Positions 34,236-44,800 of a stretch of DNA of 64,000 nt are shown piece after piece. This DNA comes from Bordetella pertussis 18323 (GTDB lineage: Bacteria; Pseudomonadota; Gammaproteobacteria; Burkholderiales; Burkholderiaceae_B). The stretch lies in contig NC_018518.1 of NCBI RefSeq assembly GCF_000306945.1, forward strand, positions 744,001 to 808,000, given 5' to 3'. The position numbers and the translations under genes were made by a program. Every line of letters starts with the position of its first letter. Position 1 is the first letter of the stretch. The notes below the pieces were generated by a model, which was not told the origin of the DNA, made no database searches, and saw only the letters and a program-made list of their open reading frames with translations.

Positions 34236-36248
34236 TCAGGCGGCCGCGCCGCTGGCCGCGGCAATCGCCTGCGGCGAGGGCAGGTCCGCGTAGCGCTGGC
34301 TCAATTGCGCATAGAGCCGCTCGATATCCTGCGCGCCGCCGTCTTGCGGCGGCGCCGAGCCGGCCAGCGCGGCGAACATCTGGTGCTTGACGAAATGCCG
34401 CCAGCTGATGGGCAGCGCCGCCATGATGCGCGTCATCGCGTCGTAGCGCGCCGGCGTCCAGACCGCCTCGAAGCGCGAGCGGCCCGGGCCATGGTCGAAA
34501 TGGGCCTGGCCGCCCCGGTCGGCGCGGCGCAGTTCGCGGGTGGCCGCCTCGTCCACGCTGAGGTCCGCGCGCACCGCGACGCCATAGGCCTCGCGGGCGC
34601 GCTGGCGCGACACGAAGCCGCAGCGCACGTCTTCCACCACCTGCTCGATCGGCCGTTCGTAGGGATGGCCATAGCCGCCGCCGGCCGGGCCCTGCAGGCG
34701 GATGACGTCGCCCGGGGCGCAGTTCACCAGGTCGCTGTTGCGCAGCTCCTCCGGCGCGTCGGAGTCGGGGTTGCGGATGAAGCGCGAGTTGGCGCCCGCC
34801 TTGCCGCCCATGACGCCCCAGGCCGCCAGCTCGGAGCGGTTGCGGTTGCGCGCCGTGACCACGCCGTTGGGCGCCAGCAGCCGGAATTCCATCGTGGCCG
34901 CGTTGCCGCCGCGCTGGCGGCCGGCGCCGCCGGTGTCCGGCACCAGGCCGTAGCGGATGATTTCGATCGGCACCTCGGCCTCGTTGATCTCCACCGGCGT
35001 GTTCTTCAGGAACGCGTTGTTGGCGCCGCAGCCTTCGACGCCGTCATGTTCCGGTCCGCCGCCGGCGCCGCCGCCGCACGGGCCGATCGACGACAGCACC
35101 TGGCGGCCCTCGCGCGTGGCGGTCTTGACGTTGAGCAGGGTCGAGCCGCCGGCCGGGCAGGCCGGCAGGCGATCGGGCATGGCGCGGCTGAAGACGCCGA
35201 AGGTGCAGGCCTGGATGACCGCCGCCATCAGGCTGCGCATGCCCACGGCCGCCGGCGCCTGCGGATTGACCACCGTGCCTTCCGGCAGGACGGCATGGCA
35301 GGGCCGTACGCTGCCGGCGTTGAGCACGTTGCGCGGCGCCAGGGTATGCATGACGTAGATCAGGCCGACCGTGATCACCGAATGGTGGCCGTCGCCTCCG
35401 GTGGGTACGTTCAGCGACGAGGCGACCTGCGGGTCGCTGCCGGTGAAATCCAGCTCCAGTTCGTCGCCGCGCACGCGCAGCGTGATCTGGATGCGGCACG
35501 GGTAGCCGCCCACGGTATCTTCGTCGGCGTACTCGGCGAAGCGGTACTCGCCGTCCGGGATCTCGCGGATCAGGGCGCGGGTCTGTTGCTCGGCGTAATC
35601 GAGGATGGCCTCGGCGCCCTGCATGAATTCGTCCACGCCGAACCGGTCGATGATCTCGTGCACCTTGCGCTCGCCGACATTGAGCGCGGCGATCTGGGCG
35701 TTGAGGTCGCCGCGGTTCTGCTCCGGCATGCGCACATTGACTTCCATGATGCGCAGCACTTTCTCGTCGATGACGCCGTCGCGCGCCAGCAGCATCGGCG
35801 GGATGCGCAGGCTCTCCTGGTGGACTTCGGTCAGGGTGCGCGACAGCGACGCCGGCACGGCGCCGCCCATGTCGGTATTGTGGATGTGGCTGCCGACGAA
35901 GCAGACCAGGCGGCCGTCGCGGAACACCGGCTTCCAGACGTGCATGTCCGGGGTATGGGTGGCCACGAAGCCGCTGTACGGATCGTTGGTGAGATAGATG
36001 TCGCCTTCGCGATAATCGTCGAACATGGCGATGACCCGGCCATAGTCCAGCCCGGTGTACCAGGTCGCGCCGAAGGTCTTGGGCGAGGCGAAGGTCTTGC
36101 CCGCCGGCGTCATCAGCTGCGCCGAGAAGTCCTCGGTTTCCTTCACGAAGGTCGAATAGGCGGTGCGCATCAACGTATAGCCCATCGCCTCGGCGGCGGC
36201 GGTGCAATGGTTGGCGAGCACTTGCAGGCGGAAATTGTCCACGGTCAC
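34236..36248 (-). CDS. hyuB: Hydantoinase B/oxoprolinase family protein
   Basis: 670-aa subunit of an ATP-dependent cyclic-amide hydrolase (N-methylhydantoinase or 5-oxoprolinase type). Conserved parts include AEAMGYTLMRTAYSTFVKETEDFS, YLTNDPYSGFVATHTPDMHVWKPVF, VGSHIHNTDMGGAVPAS, the Gly-rich GPCGGGAGGGPEHDGVEG, and the C-terminal RLQGPAGGGYGHPYERP. GTG start at 36248 overlaps the hyuA stop by 4 nt (GTGA). The longer open frame upstream is a shadow of hyuA. Together with HyuA it would open a lactam or hydantoin ring with ATP; the true substrate is unknown. Confidence 0.92.
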   Translation of the reverse strand: MTVDNFRLQVLANHCTAAAEAMGYTLMRTAYSTFVKETEDFSAQLMTPAGKTFASPKTFGATWYTGLDYGRVIAMFDDYREGDIYLTNDPYSGFVATHTPDMHVWKPVFRDGRLVCFVGSHIHNTDMGGAVPASLSRTLTEVHQESLRIPPMLLARDGVIDEKVLRIMEVNVRMPEQNRGDLNAQIAALNVGERKVHEIIDRFGVDEFMQGAEAILDYAEQQTRALIREIPDGEYRFAEYADEDTVGGYPCRIQITLRVRGDELELDFTGSDPQVASSLNVPTGGDGHHSVITVGLIYVMHTLAPRNVLNAGSVRPCHAVLPEGTVVNPQAPAAVGMRSLMAAVIQACTFGVFSRAMPDRLPACPAGGSTLLNVKTATREGRQVLSSIGPCGGGAGGGPEHDGVEGCGANNAFLKNTPVEINEAEVPIEIIRYGLVPDTGGAGRQRGGNAATMEFRLLAPNGVVTARNRNRSELAAWGVMGGKAGANSRFIRNPDSDAPEELRNSDLVNCAPGDVIRLQGPAGGGYGHPYERPIEQVVEDVRCGFVSRQRAREAYGVAVRADLSVDEAATRELRRADRGGQAHFDHGPGRSRFEAVWTPARYDAMTRIMAALPISWRHFVKHQMFAALAGSAPPQDGGAQDIERLYAQLSQRYADLPSPQAIAAASGAAA

Positions 36249-38293
36249 GACGCGGCTCCTTCGGTGATGCGCAGATTGGCGTACTCGTCGACCCGGCATG
36301 CATAGTCGGGCGGGATGACGGTAGTGCAGTCGTCCTGGGTCACGATGGCCGGGCCGGTGAACTGCTGGCCCGCCGCCAGGGCGGTGCGCGCGTACAGCGG
36401 CACCTCGTGCCAGGCGCCGTCCAGCCAGACGCGTACCTTGCGTTCGGCGCGCGGCGCGCCGGGGCGCAGCGCATGGCGCGGGAAGGCGGGCTTGTCGTTG
36501 TTGCCGGCGATGACCACGCGCAGGCTGACGATCTGAACCGGAGCCTGTTCGTCGGCGTGCCCGTACAGGCGCCGGTGCATGTCGTGGAAGGCCTGGCCCA
36601 CCGCCTGCACGTCGCCGGCCTCGATGTGGATCGGGTCCAGCACGGTATCGATCTCGTACGACTGGCCGCGATAGCGCATTTCGGCCGAGTACACCAGCTC
36701 GGCCTCCTCGGCGTGTCCCTGTTCCTGCGCCAGCCATTGGCGCGCGCGCCCGGCCAGGGTGGCGAATTCGTCGCACACGAAGGCCAGCCGGTCGGCGCTG
36801 AGGTCGGTGTACACGGTCTTCAGGAAGTCGCTCTTGAGGTCGGCGATCAGGCCGCCCAGCGCGCTGAGGGTGCCGGGCGAGGGCGGCACCACGATCTCGC
36901 GGACCTTGAGCTCGCGCGCCAGGAAGCAGCCCAGCATCGGGCCGGCGCCGCCGAAGGCCAGCACGGCATACTCGCGCGGATCGATGCCGTAGCGCGACAC
37001 CAGGCCGCTGACCTCCGAATACATGCCGGAGACGGCGATCTGGATGATGGCCTCGGCCGTTTCCTCGATGCCGCGGCCCAGCCTGTCGGCCAGCTCGCCC
37101 ACCGCCTGGCGCGAGGCGTCGGCATCGACCGTGACGGCCTGGTAGCCCAGTTCGGAATGGCCGACCAGCCCGCAGCAGACGAAGGCGTCGGTAATGGTGG
37201 CGCGCGTGCCGCCGCGCCGATAGCAGGCGGGGCCCGGATGCGAGCCCGCGCTTTCCGGGCCCACCTTGAGCACGCCCAGCGGGTCCACCCAGGCAATGGA
37301 GCCGCCGCCTTCGCCCACCGAGGACACCGAGACGGACGGGATGTAGATCTGGAAATCGCCGATCAGCTCGCCCACGCCGTATTGCGGCTTGCCGTCGACG
37401 ATGACCGCGATGTCGGCGCTGGTGCCGCCGATGTCCAGGCTCAGGCAGCGCGGCAGGCCGGCCGTTGCCGCGACGTGGCTGGCGCCGATGACGCCGGCGG
37501 CGGTGCCCGACAGGATCATCTGCACGCAATCGCGCTTGCCCTGCTCGGCGGTCATCACGCCGCCGTTGGATTTGGTCAGGCGCGGCTCGGGCTGCACGCC
37601 GGCGTTCTTCAGCGCCTGCTGCAGCGATGTCAGGTAATGGGCGACGCGCGGCTGCACATAGCCGCCGATCACGGCGGTGATGGTGCGCTCGTACTCGCGG
37701 ATGATGGGCCAGGTCTCGCTGGAGCACGACACCGGCAGGCCGGGCGCCAGCGCTTCGGCGATTTCACGCACGCGCAGTTCATGCGCCGGGTTGCGGTAGG
37801 CGTGCAGCAGCGAGACCACGATGCCTTCGGCGCCCGCGTCCAGCGCCTGCCGGACCGCGCGCTCCACGCTGGCCTCGTCCAGCGGCGCGCGCACCGTGCC
37901 GTCAGGGCCCATGCGCTCGGCGATGCCGAACACCATGCTGCGCTTGACCAGCGGCGCGGGCCGCCGCGACAGCAGGTGATACATGTCGGGGGTTTTCAGC
38001 CGCGCCAGCTCGAGCACGTCGCTGAAGTTCTCGGTGGTGAACAGCGCCAGCTTCAGGCCCTTGCGCTGGATGACCGTATTGATGCCGACCGTGGTGCCGT
38101 GCGTGAAATACGTGATCTGCTCGGGCTGGATGCCGTAGCGCTCGCCCAGCATGCGCACCCCGGCGATGACTTCTTCGCCGGGTTGGTCGGGCCGCGAAAA
38201 GACCTTGAGACTTTTGATTTCACCGCTGTCTTCGTCGAATACGGCGAAATCGGTGAATGAGCCGCCGATATCGACGCCTACCCTGTACCCCAT
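36245..38293 (-). CDS. hyuA: Hydantoinase A/oxoprolinase family protein
   Basis: 682-aa ATP-binding partner of HyuB. The N-terminus YRVGVDIGGSFTDFAVFDE is the actin-like phosphate loop of the family, ITYFTHGTTVGINTVIQRKG follows, and LSLDIGGTSADIAVI is the second conserved nucleotide-binding motif. The C-terminal part has AFGGAGPMLGCFLARELKV and VRVWLDGAWHEVPLY. MGYRVG at 38293 was chosen since GGGG lies at Shine-Dalgarno distance; ATG 38317 is also open. It is divergent from an IclR gene with 103 bp between, which probably contains the operon promoter. Confidence 0.92.
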   Translation of the reverse strand: MGYRVGVDIGGSFTDFAVFDEDSGEIKSLKVFSRPDQPGEEVIAGVRMLGERYGIQPEQITYFTHGTTVGINTVIQRKGLKLALFTTENFSDVLELARLKTPDMYHLLSRRPAPLVKRSMVFGIAERMGPDGTVRAPLDEASVERAVRQALDAGAEGIVVSLLHAYRNPAHELRVREIAEALAPGLPVSCSSETWPIIREYERTITAVIGGYVQPRVAHYLTSLQQALKNAGVQPEPRLTKSNGGVMTAEQGKRDCVQMILSGTAAGVIGASHVAATAGLPRCLSLDIGGTSADIAVIVDGKPQYGVGELIGDFQIYIPSVSVSSVGEGGGSIAWVDPLGVLKVGPESAGSHPGPACYRRGGTRATITDAFVCCGLVGHSELGYQAVTVDADASRQAVGELADRLGRGIEETAEAIIQIAVSGMYSEVSGLVSRYGIDPREYAVLAFGGAGPMLGCFLARELKVREIVVPPSPGTLSALGGLIADLKSDFLKTVYTDLSADRLAFVCDEFATLAGRARQWLAQEQGHAEEAELVYSAEMRYRGQSYEIDTVLDPIHIEAGDVQAVGQAFHDMHRRLYGHADEQAPVQIVSLRVVIAGNNDKPAFPRHALRPGAPRAERKVRVWLDGAWHEVPLYARTALAAGQQFTGPAIVTQDDCTTVIPPDYACRVDEYANLRITEGAAS

Positions 38294-38396
38294 GGTGCCC
38301 CCATCGATGTCGCGCAAAGCCGATAAACGCTTGCAAAGTGCCCGCGAGCCGTTTAAACTTTCCGCTAGGTGAACAACATTTTCATGAAGTGGTCAA

Positions 38397-39044
38397 ATGA
38401 ATGATAATCGCTCGGTCCAGAGGTGTCTAGCGCTGCTGCGCAGTTTCCGCAGCGGCCCGGGGCAATCGCTCACCGCCTTGTCCAAGGCGGTCGACCTGCC
38501 GCATTCCACCGTGCTGCGCTTTCTGACCACGCTCGAGAGCGAAGGCTATGTGCGCAAGGAAGGCACGTTGTGGTCGTTGACGCCCCAACTGCTGGAGATC
38601 GGCTTTGCCGCGCTGGCCAACACCGGGGTCAACGATGTGATCCAGTCCGCCCTGCAGGAGCTGGCGGACCAATGCGCGGGCACGGCCAACATCGGCGAGC
38701 GCAGCAAGAACGACGTCATCATCATCGCGCGGGCCAGCTCGGAAGCCGAGCGGCGCAAGATCCTGGTGGTCAATCTGCGCGTGGGCAATGCGCTGCCGCC
38801 GGCCAGCGCGCTGTGCTCGGCGCTGGACCTGCCCGAAGACCAGTGGGCGATCGCCCGGTACCCCGAGCGCAAGGTCACCACCGTGGGGGTTGCGCTCTTC
38901 TCCAGCCAGGCGCGCGGTCTTTCATTGGGCCTGTCCGTCAACGACGACGACTACGACATGCCGCGCATCGAGGCCGAGGTGTTGCCGCGCCTGCGTGCGC
39001 AGCGCGATCACATCCGGCGCCTGATGAGCCTGGGCGAGATGTAG
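38397..39044 (+). CDS. IclR family transcriptional regulator (short)
   Basis: 215 aa, about 40 shorter than typical. N-terminal winged HTH at about residues 5-65 (SVQRCLALLRSF, LSKAVDLPHSTVLRFLTTLESEGYVRKEG). The effector domain is recognisable (TANIGERSKNDVIIIARASSEAERRKILVVNLRVGNALPPASALCSAL) but lacks most of the usual C-terminal LRQQGYAxxxxExxxGxxxIAAPI segment, and instead passes directly to TTVGVALFSSQARGLSLGLSVN. A compact variant or an internal deletion is possible. It is divergent from hyuA and most likely regulates the hyu operon. Confidence 0.87.
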   Translation: MNDNRSVQRCLALLRSFRSGPGQSLTALSKAVDLPHSTVLRFLTTLESEGYVRKEGTLWSLTPQLLEIGFAALANTGVNDVIQSALQELADQCAGTANIGERSKNDVIIIARASSEAERRKILVVNLRVGNALPPASALCSALDLPEDQWAIARYPERKVTTVGVALFSSQARGLSLGLSVNDDDYDMPRIEAEVLPRLRAQRDHIRRLMSLGEM

Positions 39045-39226
39045 GCCTGCGCCACTATTCCCCTGGTTGCAGCATGGGTTGCGCGGCATGGCGCGGGCCG
39101 GCCGCATTGTTTGATGGCGCGCAAACGGGCGAGCCGCGCTCCTTTCCCTTTGCGCGCGCGGGGGCGTAAAGTAGGGATTGCCCGATGCGCGGTCGCGCGT
39201 CGCACAATGTGTTGATGGAGGACGTT

Positions 39227-39679
39227 ATGTTCAAGCAGGTATTGGGTGGCATGGCCTTGATGGCGGCGTTCAGCGCGCCGGTTCTCGCGGCCGAATGCTC
39301 GGTGGACATTGCCGGCACGGACCAGATGCAATTCGACAAGAAGGCCATCGAGGTCAGCAAGTCGTGCAAGCAATTCACGGTCAACCTCAAGCACACCGGC
39401 AAGCTGCCCCGCAACGTGATGGGGCACAACTGGGTGCTGACCAAGACGGCCGACATGCAGGCGGTCGAGAAGGATGGCATAGCCGCGGGCCTGGACAACC
39501 AGTACCTGAAGGCCGGCGATACGCGCGTGCTGGCGCACACCAAGGTGCTGGGCGGCGGCGAGTCGGATTCGGTGACGTTCGACGTGGCCAAGCTGGCCGC
39601 GGGCGATGACTATACGTTCTTCTGCTCGTTCCCCGGCCATGGCGCCCTCATGAAGGGCACCCTCAAGCTGGTCGACTGA
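39227..39679 (+). CDS. azu: Azurin
   Basis: 150-aa blue copper protein of the periplasm, an electron carrier. Signal peptide of 21 residues ends SAPVLA; the mature form begins [13 protein letters not shown] and matches Bordetella azurin as I recall it. Copper ligands are visible: His in MGHNWV, and Cys, His and Met in [14 protein letters not shown]. The disulfide pair is Cys3 and the Cys in [11 protein letters not shown] at 39227 follows GGAGGA; the frame is open 42 nt upstream without a ribosome site. It stands alone between the IclR gene and the convergent Fe-S-type regulator. Confidence 0.97.
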
Positions 39680-39719
39680 GCGCCGGCGCGGACCCTGGCG
39701 CCGCCGCCGGGGCGCGCTG

Positions 39720-40391
39720 TCAGGCGGCCTGGCGCAGCGGCCGGACCGTATAGGCGCAGCGGCGCGCGCCGGCCAGGATGTGCTCGGCCCGCTCGACCCG
39801 CGCCTGCGGGCCGATGATCTCGCGAAACAGGTCCAGTTCGCTGCGGCAGAAGGCCATGCAGGCTTGCGCGGCCGCACAGATGGGACAGTGATTCTCCACC
39901 AGCAGGTAGCCATCGTCGGTGGCGACCAATTCGGCCATGTAGCCCTCGCGGCTGCGCACGGCTACCAGGCGCTCCAGGCGCTCGCGCAGGCCGTCGGCGC
40001 CTTGCATGGCCTCGGCGTAGCTGGCGCGCATGCTGGCCTCGCGCGCGCCGATCAGCTTGTCTATCCCGCTTTCACCGAAGACCTGGCGCACCGCGCCCAG
40101 CATCTGCACCGTCATCTCGGCGTGCATGTCGGGAAAGCGCGCATGGCCGGCCTGCGTCAGCCGCCATATCTGGGTGGGCCGGCCGCGGCCGGCCGAACGC
40201 GTTTCGGCGTCCACCAGGCCTTCGACCTGCAGGCGCGCCATCTGCTGGCGCACCGCCTCGGCCGTCACGTCCAGCACCTCGGCGATGGCCGCGATGCCTT
40301 GCGGGCCGCGCGTCTTGAGCGTCATGAGAATGCGCTCGGCCGGTTGGTGCGGAACCCAGTGCGTGCTGACAGAGGCGGATTGATCGGACAT
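39720..40391 (-). CDS. HTH regulator with conserved Cys cluster (SufR-like)
   Basis: 223 aa. The N-terminal winged HTH (about residues 18-85, PAERILMTLKTRGPQGIAAIAEVLDVTAEAVRQQMARL) is followed by a C-terminal domain with ENHCPICAAAQACMAFCRSELDLF and a later Cys in GARRCAYTV. That spacing (CPIC, C, C, C) is that of SufR-type regulators, which hold an Fe-S cluster. So it is probably a redox- or iron-sensing regulator. It is the last gene of the RND efflux operon, 14 nt after the outer-membrane gene, and faces azurin. It could act on the RND operon or on azu. Confidence 0.82.
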   Translation of the reverse strand: MSDQSASVSTHWVPHQPAERILMTLKTRGPQGIAAIAEVLDVTAEAVRQQMARLQVEGLVDAETRSAGRGRPTQIWRLTQAGHARFPDMHAEMTVQMLGAVRQVFGESGIDKLIGAREASMRASYAEAMQGADGLRERLERLVAVRSREGYMAELVATDDGYLLVENHCPICAAAQACMAFCRSELDLFREIIGPQARVERAEHILAGARRCAYTVRPLRQAA

Positions 40392-40405
40392 GGCGGTTGG
40401 GCGTC

Positions 40406-41869
40406 TCAGGGGCTGGCCGGCAGGGCGGCGGTGCGGGCGGAACGGGCGGGCGCGGCGGCGTCGGTATTCCAGCCTCCGCCCAGGGCCTTGTAGAGCGCGA
40501 CCAGGCTGGTATAGGACTCCGACTCGGATTGCGCCACGGCATCCTGTGCGCGCAAAAGAGTACGCTGCGCGTCCAGCACCGTCAAATACGGCGCGGCCCC
40601 TTCACGATAGCGCGTTTGCGCCAGGTCGGCGGTGCGCTGGCTCTGCGTGGCGCTGTCAAGCAGGTCGCGCAGCCGCTGCTGGTTCTGTCCATAGCGCGTC
40701 AACGCGCCTTCCACTTCCTCGATGGCCTGCAGCGCCACCTGTTCGTAGCGCGCCCGCGCCGCGTCGTGCCGGGCCTGGCCCGCGCGCAGCTGCGCCTGGA
40801 CGCTGCCCAGGTGCAACGCCGGCCAGCTGATCGTCGGCGCCAGCGCGAAGGCCTTGCTGCTGGCCTGGCCCAGGTCGCCGCCGCGCAAGGCAATGAAACC
40901 GAGGAACCCGCCCAGGTCGATGCGCGGATACAGTTCGGCGGTGATGGCGCCGACGTCGGCGTTGGTGGCGGCCAGCAGGCGCTCGGCGGCGCGCACGTCG
41001 GGGCGGCGTTGCAGCAGCATGGCCACGTCGCCGATGGGCAATTGCGCGGCCAGCGGCGCCAGCGGCTGCTCCTGCCGCAGCTCGCCCAGCTCGGCCGGCC
41101 GCATGGCCGCCAGGACGGCGATGTGGTACTGGGCCAGGCGCCGTTGCGTCTCCAGCGGCGCGAGCAGCGCCCGCGTGCCGGCCAGCTCGGCCCGTGCGCT
41201 GGCCAGGTCGCCGGCATAGCCGCGGCCGGTTTCCACCAGCGCCGCGGTGACGCGCAGCGTCTCCTGCTGGGTGGCGAGGTTGGCGCGCGCCACGGCCAGC
41301 CGTTGCTCGGCGCCGCGCATCTCGAAATAGTTGCGTGCCAGCTCGGCCACCACCACCAGGCGCGTCTGGGCCAGGTCGGCGGCGGCGGCCTGGTCGCGCG
41401 CGGCCGCGGCCTCGGCCCGTCGCTGCAGGCGGCCGAACAAATCGATTTCCCAGGTCGCGTCGAAGCCCGCGCGGTAGCTTTGCGCGAGGTTGCGCTGGTC
41501 GGGGCCGGGGTTGATCTGCGACAGGCTGCGCGTGTAGCCGCCGGCCGCGGTCACGGTCGGCCAGCGGTCCAGTTCCTTTTCGTCGAGCGCGGCGCGCGCT
41601 TCGCGCAGGCGCGCCTGCGCCTGGCGGATATCGAGGTTGCGCGCCAGCGCCAGGCCGATCAACGCGTCCAGCCGGGCATCCTGCAACTGGCGCCACCATT
41701 CGCGTTGCAACCGGTCGGCCGAGAACAGCGCCTGTTCGGGGCTGGCCAGCTTCACCGGCGCGGGCGTGGGCGCCTGGTACTGCGGCCCCACGGCGCAGCC
41801 GGCCAGCGCCAGCGCGGCAAGCAGCGCGCCGGCGGTACGTGCAAAGGTCGTCGGGACGGGATGCGTCAT
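40406..41869 (-). CDS. RND efflux outer-membrane lipoprotein (NodT/OprM family)
   Basis: 487-aa TolC-like outer-membrane factor. Lipobox LALAGCAVGP near residue 25 marks a lipoprotein. The two outer membrane efflux protein repeats follow, with LQREWWRQLQDARLDALIGLALARNLDI typical of the NodT group, long alpha-helical coiled stretches, and RPDVRAAERLLAATNADVGAITAELYP in the second repeat. It forms the exit duct of the tripartite pump encoded by the two upstream genes. Its start overlaps the pump gene stop by 4 nt. Confidence 0.95.
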   Translation of the reverse strand: MTHPVPTTFARTAGALLAALALAGCAVGPQYQAPTPAPVKLASPEQALFSADRLQREWWRQLQDARLDALIGLALARNLDIRQAQARLREARAALDEKELDRWPTVTAAGGYTRSLSQINPGPDQRNLAQSYRAGFDATWEIDLFGRLQRRAEAAAARDQAAAADLAQTRLVVVAELARNYFEMRGAEQRLAVARANLATQQETLRVTAALVETGRGYAGDLASARAELAGTRALLAPLETQRRLAQYHIAVLAAMRPAELGELRQEQPLAPLAAQLPIGDVAMLLQRRPDVRAAERLLAATNADVGAITAELYPRIDLGGFLGFIALRGGDLGQASSKAFALAPTISWPALHLGSVQAQLRAGQARHDAARARYEQVALQAIEEVEGALTRYGQNQQRLRDLLDSATQSQRTADLAQTRYREGAAPYLTVLDAQRTLLRAQDAVAQSESESYTSLVALYKALGGGWNTDAAAPARSARTAALPASP

Positions 41870-44800
41870 GATGCGGTCTCGTGTGCGGGGGAGGCGGCGC
41901 CCGCCTGGGCGTCCAGCCGCGCCAGTTCGCGGGCGCGCGCGGATTGGCCGGCGGCGCGGTGGTCGCGCGCCAGCAGGGTGTACATGGTGGGCAGCACGAA
42001 CAGGGTGAACAGGGTGCCCACCAGCATGCCCACCACGATCACCAGGCCGAGGCTGAAGCGGCTGTGCGCGCCGGCGCCGCTGGCGAACAGCAGCGGCACC
42101 AGGCCCACCACCATGGCGGCCGTCGTCATCAGGATGGGGCGCAGCCGGATACGCGCGGCCCGCTCCATGGCGGCGCGGCGGTCCAGTCCGGCATGCGCCT
42201 GCATCTCGTTGGCGAACTCCACCATCAGGATGCCGTGCTTGCTGATCAGGCCGATCAGGGTCACCAGGCCGATCTGGGTATAGATGTTGATGGTGGCCAT
42301 GCCGAGCGCCAGCGGAATGAGCGCGCCGCAGATCGACATCGGCACGCTGACCAGGATGATCAGCGGGTCGCGCAGGCTTTCGTACTGGGCGGCCAGGACC
42401 AGATAGATGACGATGATGGCGAACAGGAACGTCACCACCAGCGCCGAGCCTTCCTGGCTGTACTGGCGCGCATCGGACTGCCAGTCATGGCTGAAGCCGG
42501 GCGGCAGCAGGCGCGCCTGTTCGGTAAGGAACTGCATCGCGTCGCCCATGGTCACGCCGGGCATGGGAATGGCCTGGAACGTGGCGGAATTCAGCTGGTC
42601 GAACTGGGTCAGCCGGTTGGGTTCGACGCCCATCGAGATCTTCACCAGCGTGGCCAGCGGCACCTGCGCGCCGCTGGCGCTCTTGACATAGAACTGGCCC
42701 AGCGACTGCGGCGTCAGGCGCATGCCGCGCGGGCTTTGCGGTATCACGTCGTACGAGCGTCCGTCCATGCCGAAGCGGTTGACGTAGTTCTCGCCCACCA
42801 GCACGGCCAGCGTATCGCCGATGGCCTTCATGGTGACGCCCAGGCTGTTGGCCTTGGCGCGGTCGATGTCCACCCGTACCACCGGATTGTTGTAGTCCAG
42901 GTCGCTGTCGACCACCATGAACAGGCCGCTTGCGCGCGCGGCGTGTTTCAAGGTTTCCATGGCGTCGTAGACCACGCGGTAGTCGGCCGCGCTCATCAGC
43001 ACCATCTGCACCGGCAGGCCGCCGGTCGAACCGGGCAGCGACGGCAGCTGGAATGCGAAGGTGTTGCTGCCCTCGATCGCGTTGACGCGGTTCTGCAGAT
43101 CGCCCTGGATCTCGTCGGCCGAGCGTTTGCGCGCCTGCCAGGTGACCAGGTTCACCCCGCCGATGCTGTTGGCCACGCCGTCCGAGCCGTTGATGAGCCA
43201 GCGGCCGTTCTGCTCGGGAATCTCCTGCATGACGGTGTCCCACTTCTGGCCGAACTTCTCGACGTAGTCGATATTGGCGTGCTGGGGTGACTTGGCGGCG
43301 GTCAGGATCATGGCCTGGTCTTCCGCGGGCGCCAGCTCGCGCTGCGCGCTGCCGTACAGCACCGGCAGGTTCGCCAGCACCACGACGGCGATCAGGCCGG
43401 TCACCCAGCGGTGGCGCAGCGAGACGTCGAGCACGCGCCCATAGGCGTCGCCCAGGCGCTGGAAGAAGTGCTCGGCCTTGCGCGCCATCCAGCCTTCGGA
43501 GACACGGCTGTTCAGCAGGAACGAACTCATCACGGGCGAAAGGGTCAGGGCGATCACGCCCGACACGCCCACGGCCGCGGCCAGCGTGAAGGCGAACTCC
43601 TTGAACAGCGAGCCGGTCAGCCCGCCCATCAGGCCGATGGGCGCGTACACGGCGGCCAGGGTGAGGGTCATGGCGATCACCGGCCCGGCCACCTCGCGCG
43701 CGCCGACCAGGGCGGCGTGCACCGGCGACTTGCCTTCCTCGATATGGCGGTGCACGTTCTCCACCACCACGATGGCGTCGTCGACCACCAGCCCGATGGC
43801 CAGCACCATCGCCAGCAGCGTCAACAGGTTGATGGAGAAGCCCAGGGACAGCATGATGGCAGCCGCGCCCAGCATGGACAGCGGAATCGTCACCACCGGA
43901 ACCAGCACCGCGCGCAGCGAACCCAGGCACAGGAAGATCACCGCCACCACGATGAGGACCGCCTCGAGCAGCGTATTGCGCACTTCGTCGATCGAGGCGT
44001 TGATGAAGCGCGCCAGCTCGAACGGAACCTGCACTTCGACGCCAGGCGGCAGGTTCTGCTTGATGCCCGGCAGCAGGGCGTTGATGCGTTCGACGATGGT
44101 CAGGGGGTTGCCGACCGGCGTGGCGTTCAGGCCGAAGTAGACGGCCTTCTCGCCGTCCATGCGGGCGCTGGAGTCGTACGAGGCGGCGCCCAGCTCCACC
44201 GTGCCCACGTCGCCCAGCCGCACGATGGCGCCGTCGACCTGGCGCACCACCATGTCGCGGAAATCGGTCAGGCTGTTCAGGTCCGTGTTGACCTGGATGT
44301 TGGATACCACGTACAGCCCCTTGGTCTGGCCGGGCGCGGCCTGCACGTTGTTGTCGCGCAGCGCCTGCGCGATCTCGCCCGCCGAGATGCCGCGCGCGGC
44401 CATGCGGGCCGGATCGAGCCAGACGCGCATCGCCAGGGTCTGGCCGCCGTACAGGTCCACGCTGGCCACGCCGTCGATGGACGAGAGCTGCGGCAGCACC
44501 ACGCGCTGCAGGTAGTCGGTCAGCGCGGGAATCGGCATGGTCTTGCTGGAAAAGCCCACGTAGGCCACCGACGTGGCCTCGCCCGAGGACTTGGCCAATA
44601 CCGGGTCGTAGATCTCCTGCGGCAGCCGGTACTTGACCTGGTTGACCTTGGCCATGATCTCGGTGAGCGCCTTGTTGGAATCGGCGTTCAGCTTCATGCG
44701 CACGGTGATCAGGCTGCGCCCCTGGGTGGACGAGGACGAGAGATAGTCGATGTTCTCGACCGTCGCCACCGCTTGCGCGATGGGCTGGGTCACGAAGCCT

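Noticed and set aside
34236..37727. Possible HyuA-HyuB fusion, since the hyuB frame is open far upstream
   Set aside because: The upstream part is a different frame of hyuA with no family features. hyuA is intact in its own frame and overlaps hyuB by GTGA.
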